DNA from: Pseudoflavonifractor intestinihominis
GTDB taxonomy: Bacteria; Bacillota; Clostridia; Oscillospirales; Oscillospiraceae
Direction: 5' to 3'
Assembly: GCF_040096055.1 (NCBI RefSeq)
Contig: NZ_JBBMFK010000044.1
Location: forward strand, 1-16,528
Length of the DNA: 16,528 bases
Shown here in pieces: positions 5,456-12,339 of this stretch. Positions within the stretch are counted from its first letter, which is position 1. Every line of letters begins with the position of its first letter. The notes beneath the pieces are model-generated. The model saw only the letters and a list, made by a program, of their open reading frames with translations, made no database searches and was not told the DNA's origin. Both the position numbers and the translations under genes were made by a program.

Positions 5456-5806
5456 TCAGAGCAGGGCGGCGGTCCAGTCGGCCTCCCGGAAGCCGACCAG
5501 GACGGCCGTTTCGGTCACCAGGATGGGGCGCTTGACCAGCATCCCGTCGGAGGAGAGCAGGTCCAGCTGCTCGTCCTCGGTCATACCGGGCAGGCGGTCC
5601 TTCAGGGCCAGGGACTTGTAGAGCTGTCCGCTGGTGTTGAAGAACTTGCGCAGGGGCAGGCCGCTGCGGCCGTGCCACTGGGCCAGCTCCTCCCGGGAGG
5701 GGCGGTCCTCCTTGATATCCCGGAGGGTGTATGCAAAGCCGTGGCTGTCCAGCCAGGCCTGGGCCTTGCGGCAGGTGGAGCACTTGGGGTAGCAGACAAA
5801 GAGCAT
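5456..5806 (-). CDS. ArsC/Spx-family thioredoxin-fold protein
   Basis: The start is ATG 5806, with AGGAGG seven bases upstream. The 116-aa product fits the arsenate reductase-like (ArsC/Spx/YffB) family. It has an N-terminal strand, then the redox motif CSTC in YPKCSTCRKAQAWL (about 6-19), a DIKEDRPSREEL segment (about 30-41), LPLRKFFNTSG (about 50-60) and the family signature KRPILVT (about 92-98) before a C-terminal helix. Both cysteines of CxxC are present, as in Spx and many ArsC-like proteins. It lacks an evident arsenic operon context. It is 28 bp downstream of ptsI and before the operon terminator, so it is probably co-transcribed with the PTS genes. Whether it is a regulator (Spx-like) or a reductase cannot be decided here. 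Confidence 0.9.
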   Translation of the reverse strand: MLFVCYPKCSTCRKAQAWLDSHGFAYTLRDIKEDRPSREELAQWHGRSGLPLRKFFNTSGQLYKSLALKDRLPGMTEDEQLDLLSSDGMLVKRPILVTETAVLVGFREADWTAALL

Positions 5807-5834
5807 GGGAAAACCTCCTGTATCACGGTGTGGT

Positions 5835-7541
5835 TCAGCGGACGTTGGCCTTCAGGCAGGCCCGCACCTCGTCGGCGGTGGACAGGCCCATGACCTGGTC
5901 GGCCAGGGCCCTGGCCTCCTCCCTGGTCCAGCGGGAGATGGCCTGCCGGATGGGCAGCACGGCGGCGGGAGAGACGGAGAATTCGTCCAGCCCGAAGGCC
6001 AGCAGCAGGGGAGTCATGAGGGGGTCTCCGGCGGCCTCGCCGCACATGCCCACCAGAATACCGGCCCGCTTGGCCTGGGACACGGCCGTATGGACCGCCC
6101 GCAGCAGGGCGGGCTGGAAGTAGGAGCAGAGGTAGGAGACCCGGTTGTTACCCCGGTCGGCGGCCAGGGTGTACTGGGTCAGGTCATTGGTACCGATGGA
6201 GAAGAAGTCGGCCTCACGGGCCAGCTTGTCCGCCAGAAAGACGGCGGCGGGCGTCTCCACCATGACGCCCAGGGGGATATCCTTGTTGAAGGGCACGCCC
6301 TCCTGGGCCAGACGGCACTTGGTCTCCTCCAGCAGTACCCGGGCGGACCGGACCTCGTCCACGCAGGAGACAAAGGGGAGCAGGATGCGGATGCTGCCGT
6401 AGGCGGAGGCCCGGAGGATAGCGGACAGCTGGGTCTTGAAGAGGTCGGGACGGCTCAGGCAGTACCGGATGGCCCGGAAGCCCAGGAAGGGGTTCTCCTC
6501 CCGCTCCATGTCCAGGCAGGCGATCTCCTTGTCGCCGCCGATGTCCAGGGTGCGGATGATGATCTCCCGGCCCTCCAGCCGCCGGGCGGCGTCCTGATAG
6601 ATGCGGAACTGCTCCTCCTCGTTGGGGGGCGTGGAGCGGTTCATGAAGAGGAACTCGGTGCGGAACAGGCCCACGCCCTCACCGGTGTGCTCCAGCACGT
6701 TGGGCACGTCTCTGGGGCTGGTGATGTTGCAGCACAGGGACACAGGCTCTCCGTCAGCGGTGTGGGTGGGGCGGGTGCGGAAGCGGAGCAGGTCGGCTTG
6801 GCGGGCCTGCTCTTCCCCCTGGCGGGCGCGGCAGTCCCGGAGGACGTCCTCATCCGGGTTGACGAGGACAGTTCCGGCGCTGCCGTCCACCACCAGGGTC
6901 TCACCGCCGGAGAGGATCTCGGTAATATTGGGGACCGAGAGCACGGCGGGCATGGACATGGTGCGGGCCAGAATGGCCGAGTGGGAGGTGGTGCCCCCGT
7001 TCTCGGTGACAATGGCGGCCACGTTCTCCCGCCGGAGTCCGGCGGTCATGGAGGGCGTGAAATCCCGGACCACCAGCACGGAGTCAGGGGGGATCTGGTT
7101 CAGCTCCACCCGGGGACGGCCCAGCAGGATGGACAGCAGGCGGCGGCGCAGGTCCTCCACATCCAGCGCCCGCTGGCGCATCAGCTCGTCCTCCATGGAG
7201 GAGAACAGCTCCACATACATGCCGCACACGCTGTCCACGGCGGCTTCGGCGCACACGCCGTTTTCAATGGTGGCGTTCATCTGGCTGGTCATGTAGGGGT
7301 CGGAGACCATCATCACCTGGCCGGACAGGATCTCGGCCTGTTTATCCCCCAGCTGGGCCCGCAGGGACTCGGCCATGGCGGAGGTCTCCCGGATGAAGAC
7401 GGCCACGGCGCCGGCCAGACGGGCCTTTTCCGCCTCCACGCCGGAGAATACCACGTCCCCGTACCCCAGGTCGGGCTCGGCCACCAGCACGGCAGTGCCG
7501 ATGCCGATGCCGCCGGACGCGGGAATTCCCTCACACTTCAT
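5835..7541 (-). CDS. ptsI: Phosphoenolpyruvate-protein phosphotransferase (PTS enzyme I)
   Basis: The start is ATG 7541; GGAGG lies ten bases upstream, and the protein then begins KCEGIPASGGIGIG, the normal enzyme I N-terminus. The longer frame from 7580 adds 13 residues with no support. The 568-aa product is of usual length. It takes phosphate from phosphoenolpyruvate onto a histidine and passes it to HPr in the cytoplasm. The phospho-histidine loop GGTTSHSAILAR places the active His at residue 187. The PEP-binding barrel follows, with FLMNR, LDIGGDKE, ENPFLGFRAIR, SIGTNDLTQY and the catalytic cysteine near residue 500 in MCGEAAGDP. It is 56 bp after the HPr gene, in one operon with the fructose transporter. 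Confidence 0.97.
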   Translation of the reverse strand: MKCEGIPASGGIGIGTAVLVAEPDLGYGDVVFSGVEAEKARLAGAVAVFIRETSAMAESLRAQLGDKQAEILSGQVMMVSDPYMTSQMNATIENGVCAEAAVDSVCGMYVELFSSMEDELMRQRALDVEDLRRRLLSILLGRPRVELNQIPPDSVLVVRDFTPSMTAGLRRENVAAIVTENGGTTSHSAILARTMSMPAVLSVPNITEILSGGETLVVDGSAGTVLVNPDEDVLRDCRARQGEEQARQADLLRFRTRPTHTADGEPVSLCCNITSPRDVPNVLEHTGEGVGLFRTEFLFMNRSTPPNEEEQFRIYQDAARRLEGREIIIRTLDIGGDKEIACLDMEREENPFLGFRAIRYCLSRPDLFKTQLSAILRASAYGSIRILLPFVSCVDEVRSARVLLEETKCRLAQEGVPFNKDIPLGVMVETPAAVFLADKLAREADFFSIGTNDLTQYTLAADRGNNRVSYLCSYFQPALLRAVHTAVSQAKRAGILVGMCGEAAGDPLMTPLLLAFGLDEFSVSPAAVLPIRQAISRWTREEARALADQVMGLSTADEVRACLKANVR

Positions 7542-7597
7542 AATATTTGAACCTCCAGTGCCGCCTGACGGCAGAATCAAGGACGGAAAGGGGCGAT

Positions 7598-7864
7598 TTA
7601 CTCCTCGCCCAGGCCGGAGCGCACCAGGTCGGCGGCGGTGCGGAGCATCTCCACCTCGTCGGGGCCGTCGCAGCGGATCTCGATCTCAGCGCCCTGCTTC
7701 ATGCAGGCGGCCATCACGTTCATGATGCTCTTGCCGTCGATGTCGCGGCCGTTGAAGACGATGGTGATATTGGACTGGAACTTGGTCATAGCCTGGACAA
7801 AGATATTGGCGGGACGCATATGGAACCCGGCCTTGTTGACAACAGTGAGCTGCTCGCTGACCAT
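7598..7864 (-). CDS. ptsH: HPr phosphocarrier protein
   Basis: The start is ATG 7864, with GGAGG eight bases upstream. The much longer open frame running upstream is only an antisense-free extension across fruA in another frame. The 88-aa product is exactly HPr length. The phosphate acceptor His is residue 15 in GFHMRPAN and the regulatory serine is residue 46 in DGKSIMNVM, so both enzyme I phosphorylation and HPr-kinase phosphorylation are possible. The active-site motif is GFHMRPA where the usual form is GLHARPA. The gene sits between fruA and ptsI, making the operon self-sufficient for phosphotransfer. Ser46 also implies a role as CcpA co-effector in catabolite control, which is family knowledge. 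Confidence 0.96.
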   Translation of the reverse strand: MVSEQLTVVNKAGFHMRPANIFVQAMTKFQSNITIVFNGRDIDGKSIMNVMAACMKQGAEIEIRCDGPDEVEMLRTAADLVRSGLGEE

Positions 7865-7914
7865 AATGATAACCTCCAAAACAAAAATATGACTCGTCGG
7901 GGTCTGACGCAAGG

Positions 7915-9834
7915 TCAAGCCCGCTTTTTCCGGAGCAGGGCCAGCACCAGCATACCGGCCAGGGAACCGGCGGCCAGGGCGACGAGGTAACCCGGCACGT
8001 TCCGGATGACAGGGAAGACGAAGATACCGCCGTGGGGGGCGGGGAGGGTGCAGTTGAAGAAGGCGACCAGCCCTCCGGCCAGGGCGGAGCCGGTGACGCA
8101 GGCGGGGATGACCCGGGCGGGGTCGGATGCGGCAAAGGGGATGACGCCCTCGGTGATAAAGCACAGGCCCATGATATAGTTGACCAGACCGGACCTGCGC
8201 TCCGCGGGATAGAACCGGCTGGGGAAGAAGGTGCAGCACAGGGCGATGGCCAGGGGCGGTACCATGCCGCCCACCATGGCGCAGGCCATGATGCTGGTGC
8301 CCACGGCGGGCATGGCGGCGGCCAGGGTGGAGGTGGCGAATACATAGGCGGCCTTGTTGACGGGGCCGCCCATGTCCACAGCCATCATGGCGGCCACGGC
8401 GATGCCCAGAGCGATCCTGCTGCCCTCGCCCATGGTGTCCAGGGTGCCGTCCAGAGCGGTGTTGATTATGCCCACAAAGGGGTTGACGGCGCACATAAAG
8501 AGCCCGGTCAGCAGCAGGCCCGCCAGGGGATAGAGCAGGACGGGCTTGAGGCCCTCCAACGGGGTGGGCAGGCCGGAGAGCAGCCGCTGGAGCAGACGCA
8601 TCAGGTATCCGGCGGCAAAGCCGGCCACCAGGGCCCCCAGGAATCCGGCGGATACGGGCTCGGACGAGAGGAAGGGGAAGGTATAGCCGGAGGCAGCCAG
8701 CGCGCCGCCCACAAAGCCGGTCATCAGACCGGGGCGGTCGGCGATGGCCACGGCGATATAGGCCGACAGCACCGGCAGCATGAAGTGGAAGGCGGTGTTG
8801 CCCACGGTGTTGAACCAGGCGGCCAGCTGGGTGTTGGTGCCGAAGGTGCTGTAGCCCAAAGCGGGGTCGTCCAGCAGGAAGGAGATGGCGATAAAGATGC
8901 CGCCGGCGATGACGAAGGGCAGCATATGGCTCACGCCGTTCATCAGCTGCTTGTAGATGGTGTGGCACAGGCTCTCTCCGCCCTGAATGGGGCGGGACGG
9001 CGGGACGGAGGTTTCCTTGTGGTGGTACACCGGCGCCTTGCCGTCCAGCACCTCCTGGATCAGCTCGGCCGGGCGGCTGATCCCGGCGGACACGGGCACC
9101 CGCAGCACCGGACGGCCGTCGAACCGGGCCATATCGATCTCCCGGTCGGCGGCCACGATGATGCCGGCGCAGGTGGCGATCTCCTCCGGCGTGAGCACCC
9201 GGGCGGCGCCGGCGGCGCCGTTGGTCTCCACCTGGATGGGACAGCCCATGGACCGCGCCGCCTGTTCCAGGGCCTCGGCGGCCATATAGGTGTGGGCGAT
9301 GCCGGTGGGGCAGGCGGTGACCGCCAGTACCCGGGGGATGTCATGGCCGGCGTGGGAGGGGAAATCCTCGGGGAACTCCGTCCGCTCCGCCTGGTCGATG
9401 GCAGCGCGAAAGGCGGCGGGGGTGGCCGCCGCCATCAGCTGCGCCCGGAACTCCTCCCGCATCAGCAGACGCATCAGCCGGGCCAGAAGCTCCAGATGGA
9501 GGCCGTCCTCCCCCTCGGGGGCGGCGATGAGGAAGATCAGGCAGGAGGGGCTGCCGTCCGGGGCGCCCCAGTCCACGCCGCCGGGCACCGTCATGGCGGA
9601 GAGCCCGGGGCGCAGGACGGAGGCGCTTCTGGCGTGGGGCACGGCGATGCCGGAGCCGATGGCGGTGGGACTCTGGGACTCACGCTCCAGCAGGGCCTCC
9701 CGGAACTGGGCGGGATTGGAGAGATTGCCCTGGACAGACTGGAGAGAGATCAGCAGCTCCACAGCGGCGGCTTTGTCCGCCGGCGCGGCGCCCAGCAGAA
9801 TACCCTGTTCCTGAAGAAGGTCGGTGATACGCAA
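7915..9834 (-). CDS. fruA: Fructose-specific PTS transporter, fused EIIA-EIIB-EIIC
   Basis: I place the start at TTG 9834. ATG 9843 is in frame, but the AAAGGA motif touches it, whereas it is well spaced before TTG; the upstream paralogous EIIA gene has the same AAAGGATGA-leader followed by a start codon and RITDLL. The 639-aa product has three domains. EIIA is at about 1-148, with active His 67 in GIAVPHAR. EIIB is at about 165-265, with active Cys 175 in VTACPTGIAHTYMAAEAL. EIIC is at about 300-636, with many membrane segments and the motifs MAVDMGGPVNKAAY and FITEGVIPFAASDP. It imports fructose and releases fructose-1-phosphate. It precedes HPr by 50 bp. Confidence 0.95.
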   Translation of the reverse strand: MRITDLLQEQGILLGAAPADKAAAVELLISLQSVQGNLSNPAQFREALLERESQSPTAIGSGIAVPHARSASVLRPGLSAMTVPGGVDWGAPDGSPSCLIFLIAAPEGEDGLHLELLARLMRLLMREEFRAQLMAAATPAAFRAAIDQAERTEFPEDFPSHAGHDIPRVLAVTACPTGIAHTYMAAEALEQAARSMGCPIQVETNGAAGAARVLTPEEIATCAGIIVAADREIDMARFDGRPVLRVPVSAGISRPAELIQEVLDGKAPVYHHKETSVPPSRPIQGGESLCHTIYKQLMNGVSHMLPFVIAGGIFIAISFLLDDPALGYSTFGTNTQLAAWFNTVGNTAFHFMLPVLSAYIAVAIADRPGLMTGFVGGALAASGYTFPFLSSEPVSAGFLGALVAGFAAGYLMRLLQRLLSGLPTPLEGLKPVLLYPLAGLLLTGLFMCAVNPFVGIINTALDGTLDTMGEGSRIALGIAVAAMMAVDMGGPVNKAAYVFATSTLAAAMPAVGTSIMACAMVGGMVPPLAIALCCTFFPSRFYPAERRSGLVNYIMGLCFITEGVIPFAASDPARVIPACVTGSALAGGLVAFFNCTLPAPHGGIFVFPVIRNVPGYLVALAAGSLAGMLVLALLRKKRA

Positions 9835-9875
9835 TGCTCTCATCCTTTCCGTCCAGACGTGGAGAAAATGTCAGC

Positions 9876-10334
9876 TTACTTGGACTCGGCGTCCCGCAGG
9901 AGCTGGAGGAACTCGGCGGAGGACTTGGAGTCGGCCAGCTTCTCGGCCAGGCCGGGGTTCTTCATCAGCACCTGGAGCAGGCTGGAGAGCATCTCCAGGT
10001 AGGCGCCGGGGTCGTTCTCGGGACCCACCAGCAGGAAGATCAGGCGGGAGGGGCCGTCCACAGCGCCGAAGTCGATGCCGTTGGGCACGGTCATAACGGT
10101 GACGCCGCGCTCCTTCACGCCGCGGCTCTTGGCGTGGGGCACGGCCACGCCGTGGGACAGGGCGGTGGTGCCCAGGCTCTCACGGGCCAGCACGTCGGCG
10201 CGGCACCGGACGGGGTCAGTGACACAGCCGAAGCGCTCGGGGCCGGAGACCAGCATGGTGATAGCCTCCTCCTTGGTGGTGGCGGCGGCGCCGATGAGAA
10301 TGCCGTCCTCGGTCAGCAGATCAGTGATACGCAT
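9876..10334 (-). CDS. Stand-alone PTS fructose EIIA protein
   Basis: The start is ATG 10334, with AAAGGA eight bases upstream. The 152-aa product is a complete fructose/mannitol-type EIIA domain: RITDLLTEDGILIG at the N-terminus, active His 67 in HGVAVPHAK, and PNGIDFGAVDG plus RLIFLLVGPE later. It is a clear paralogue of the N-terminal domain of the neighbouring fruA, with the His at the same residue number. The gene lies 41 bp before fruA and 62 bp after fruK. A second EIIA is redundant for transport with an EIIABC fusion. It may raise phosphotransfer capacity, serve another EII or act as a regulator (inference). Confidence 0.95.
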   Translation of the reverse strand: MRITDLLTEDGILIGAAATTKEEAITMLVSGPERFGCVTDPVRCRADVLARESLGTTALSHGVAVPHAKSRGVKERGVTVMTVPNGIDFGAVDGPSRLIFLLVGPENDPGAYLEMLSSLLQVLMKNPGLAEKLADSKSSAEFLQLLRDAESK

Positions 10335-10396
10335 GATAATCATCCTTTCTTTGCAATAAAATGTGGTTGTGATATGGACAGGGGCATAGCCTGGGG

Positions 10397-11305
10397 TTAC
10401 AGGGTGTTGAGGAGCTGCTCCACCTCCCGGCGGGTGGCCAGGTGGTCGGAGAAGGCGGTGGCGGCGCCGGCTGCGGCGCCCATCCGCAGGGCCTCCCGGT
10501 AGCTGCCCGTCAGGTGCAGCCCGGTGAGGAAGCCGGCCACCATGGAGTCGCCGGCGCCCACGGAGTTGCGCACCGTACCGGCGGCGGCCTCCTGGTGGAG
10601 GAACTTGCCGTCCTCCGTGAGGAGGAGGGCGCCGTCCGGGCCCAGGGAGACCAGCACATTGCGGGCGCCCTGCTCCTGGAGCTGAGAGGCGCAGGCTTTG
10701 ATTCCGGCCAGGTCGCCGGAGGTGAGGGACACGCCGCACAGCTCGGAGAGCTCATGCTGGTTGGGCTTGATGAGGAAGGGGTGGTATTGGAGCACGTTGA
10801 GCAGCAGGTCGCCGGAGGCGTCCACCACGCAGCGAATGCCGCGGCCGGACAGCCGGGAGAGGATGCGCTCATATATATCAACAGGCAGAGAGGCGGGGAT
10901 GCTGCCCGCCAGGACCAGAGTGTCCCCATCGCCGATGCGGTCCAGCTTGGCAAAGAGCTCATCCAGGGCCTGGGGCGGGATGTCGGGCCCCTGGCCGTTG
11001 ATCTCGGTCTCCACGCCGGTTTTCAGCTTGATATTGATGCGGCTCATGCCGGCGGGGAGCATGATGAAATCGCTCTGAACGGACATCTGCTCCAGCCAGA
11101 AGGCGATGCACTGACCGGTAAATCCGGCCAGGAAGCCCAGGGCTCTGGTCTCCATGCCCAGGTTGCGCAGCACGACGGAGACGTTGATGCCCTTTCCTCC
11201 GCAGCGGAGCTCTTCGCTCTTGGTGCGGTTGAGGGCCCCCATCTCCAGCGTATCCAGATAGACTGCGTAATCCAAAGCGGGATTGAAGGTAACGGTATAG
11301 ATCAT
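10397..11305 (-). CDS. fruK: 1-phosphofructokinase
   Basis: The start is ATG 11305, overlapping the fruR stop by four bases (ATGA), with GAGGAGG ten bases upstream. The 302-aa product is a PfkB-family sugar kinase of the 1-phosphofructokinase/tagatose-6-phosphate type. It begins IYTVTFNPALDYAV, has the substrate loop CGGKGINVS (about 35-43), LAGSIP (about 132-137), KPNQHEL (about 185-191) and the catalytic GAGD with Asp 253 in SVGAGDSMVAGF. It phosphorylates fructose-1-phosphate to fructose-1,6-bisphosphate. Position between a DeoR regulator and fructose PTS genes fixes the 1-phosphofructokinase role over tagatose-6-phosphate kinase. Confidence 0.96.
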   Translation of the reverse strand: MIYTVTFNPALDYAVYLDTLEMGALNRTKSEELRCGGKGINVSVVLRNLGMETRALGFLAGFTGQCIAFWLEQMSVQSDFIMLPAGMSRINIKLKTGVETEINGQGPDIPPQALDELFAKLDRIGDGDTLVLAGSIPASLPVDIYERILSRLSGRGIRCVVDASGDLLLNVLQYHPFLIKPNQHELSELCGVSLTSGDLAGIKACASQLQEQGARNVLVSLGPDGALLLTEDGKFLHQEAAAGTVRNSVGAGDSMVAGFLTGLHLTGSYREALRMGAAAGAATAFSDHLATRREVEQLLNTL

Positions 11306-12054
11306 ATATGGGAAACCTCCTCTATGATGGTAAAGGAGCGGTAACTTTCATCGGGCAGGTGGTCGGTGATGATGCAGGCCTTGTCGATGGGGGCGAAGCT
11401 GACCGGGGAGACCCAGTCGAACTTGGTGTGGTCGGCCAGCACATAGGCCATATAGGACCGGCTGAAGGCCTCGCTCTTGAGCATGCCCTCCTCCGCGTCC
11501 GGCGTGGTGAAGCCGGCCTTGGCGGAGATGCCGTTGGCCCCCATAAAGCACTTGGTAAAGTTGTATTTCTGCAGGTTCCGGGCGGCCACGGCGCCCACCA
11601 CCGCTTCGGTGGCCGGTTTGAGCTCGCCGCCCAGGATGTAGGACTTCAGGCCCTTCCGGGCCAGGTGCTGGGCGTGGGCGATGCCGTTGGTGACAAAGGT
11701 GGCCCGGCTCTCGCCGATGGCCTCCACCAGCTTTTCCGTGGTGCTGCCTGCGTCAATGTAGACAAAATCATCATCCTCGATCAGCGTCGCGGCGTACCGC
11801 CCGATGAGGACTTTCTCTTCCACGTTGAGTGCGGACTTGGTACGGACGTCGGCCTCCGACGTGGCAAAGGGAGAGGACAGGGCGGTGGCGCCGCCATGGA
11901 CCTTGTTGAGCCGGCCCATCTCGTGGAGCGCATTCAGGTCCCGGCGGATGGTGGCCTCCGAGGCGCCTAGGGTCTGAGTAAGTTCGGCTACGGTCACGGT
12001 CCGCTTCCGGGCAAGCATTTGAAGAATCTGCTGATATCGCTCCTGTGTCAGCAT
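11302..12054 (-). CDS. fruR: DeoR-family transcriptional regulator of the fructose operon
   Basis: The start is ATG 12054, with AAGGAG seven bases upstream. The 250-aa product has the DeoR layout. An N-terminal winged helix (about 1-58) reads QERYQQILQML, then VAELTQTLGASEATIRRDLNALHEMG and the wing RLNKVHGGA. A C-terminal sugar-phosphate sensor domain includes YIDAGSTTEKL (about 98-108), FVTNGIAHA (about 119-127), LGGELKPAT and MGANGISAKAGFTTPD. It is the first gene of the operon, translationally coupled to fruK, so it most likely controls its own operon. Fructose-1-phosphate is the likely ligand by family knowledge. Candidate operators lie upstream of the promoter. Confidence 0.93.
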   Translation of the reverse strand: MLTQERYQQILQMLARKRTVTVAELTQTLGASEATIRRDLNALHEMGRLNKVHGGATALSSPFATSEADVRTKSALNVEEKVLIGRYAATLIEDDDFVYIDAGSTTEKLVEAIGESRATFVTNGIAHAQHLARKGLKSYILGGELKPATEAVVGAVAARNLQKYNFTKCFMGANGISAKAGFTTPDAEEGMLKSEAFSRSYMAYVLADHTKFDWVSPVSFAPIDKACIITDHLPDESYRSFTIIEEVSHI

Positions 12055-12095
12055 GTTACGGCTCCTTTTTGTGCTTTTTTATTATTTCTGAGGAG

Positions 12096-12124
12096 AATAT
12101 AGCACCACTTCTAAAAAGTGTCAA
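12096..12124 (-). promoter_or_regulatory. Sigma-A promoter of the fructose operon
   Basis: On the minus strand, TTGACA (12124-12119), a 17-nt spacer and TATATT (12101-12096) lie about 42 bases before fruR. No other promoter of this quality is seen within the operon, which supports one transcript of seven genes. Confidence 0.85.
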
Positions 12125-12128
12125 GCAG

Positions 12129-12170
12129 TTTCAATCAAATAAAATCAAAATTTTTCAACAAATAATCAAA
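12129..12170. promoter_or_regulatory. Candidate FruR operator: two imperfect direct repeats
   Basis: Read on the plus strand, TTTCAATCAAATAAAATCAAA at 12129-12149 and TTTCAACAAATAATCAAA at 12153-12170 align with small gaps. Both lie just upstream of the -35 of the fru promoter. AT-rich direct repeats of this type are usual DeoR-family targets. The binding is inferred. Confidence 0.5.
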
Positions 12171-12259
12171 GGAAAGCGCGGTCCTGATTGGAAAAAACGA
12201 GAAGGGGGAAAAGGGTTGTCACTTTCCAGGAAATTATGTCTACTTTTTCACGGAAGATA

Positions 12260-12268
12260 TGATATAAT
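12260..12268 (+). promoter_or_regulatory. Extended -10 promoter of the GHL10-SLH gene
   Basis: TGA followed by TATAAT at 12263-12268 is an extended -10 element. No good -35 is found at 17 nt upstream. Transcription would start near 12275. The leader contains an 8-bp stem (CCTCCGCC/GGCGGAGG) at about 12285-12307 without a T-run. Confidence 0.55.
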
Positions 12269-12339
12269 GAGAGCCATATACCGCCTCCGCCCCACAGCGG
12301 CGGAGGAGACAAATCTGACCGGAAAGGGAGAGAAACCCA

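Noticed and set aside
5805..7550. 581-codon plus-strand open frame opposite ptsI
   Set aside because: It mirrors ptsI on the other strand. It arises from high-GC codon bias and has Gly/His/Gln-rich, non-protein-like composition.
8032..10002. 656-codon plus-strand open frame opposite fruA
   Set aside because: It is the antisense of the EIIABC gene, very rich in Gly, His and Ala, with no domain and no credible start signal.
12285..12307. Leader hairpin of the GHL10-SLH gene as a riboswitch or attenuator
   Set aside because: It is a single short stem with no T-run and no conserved riboswitch core.
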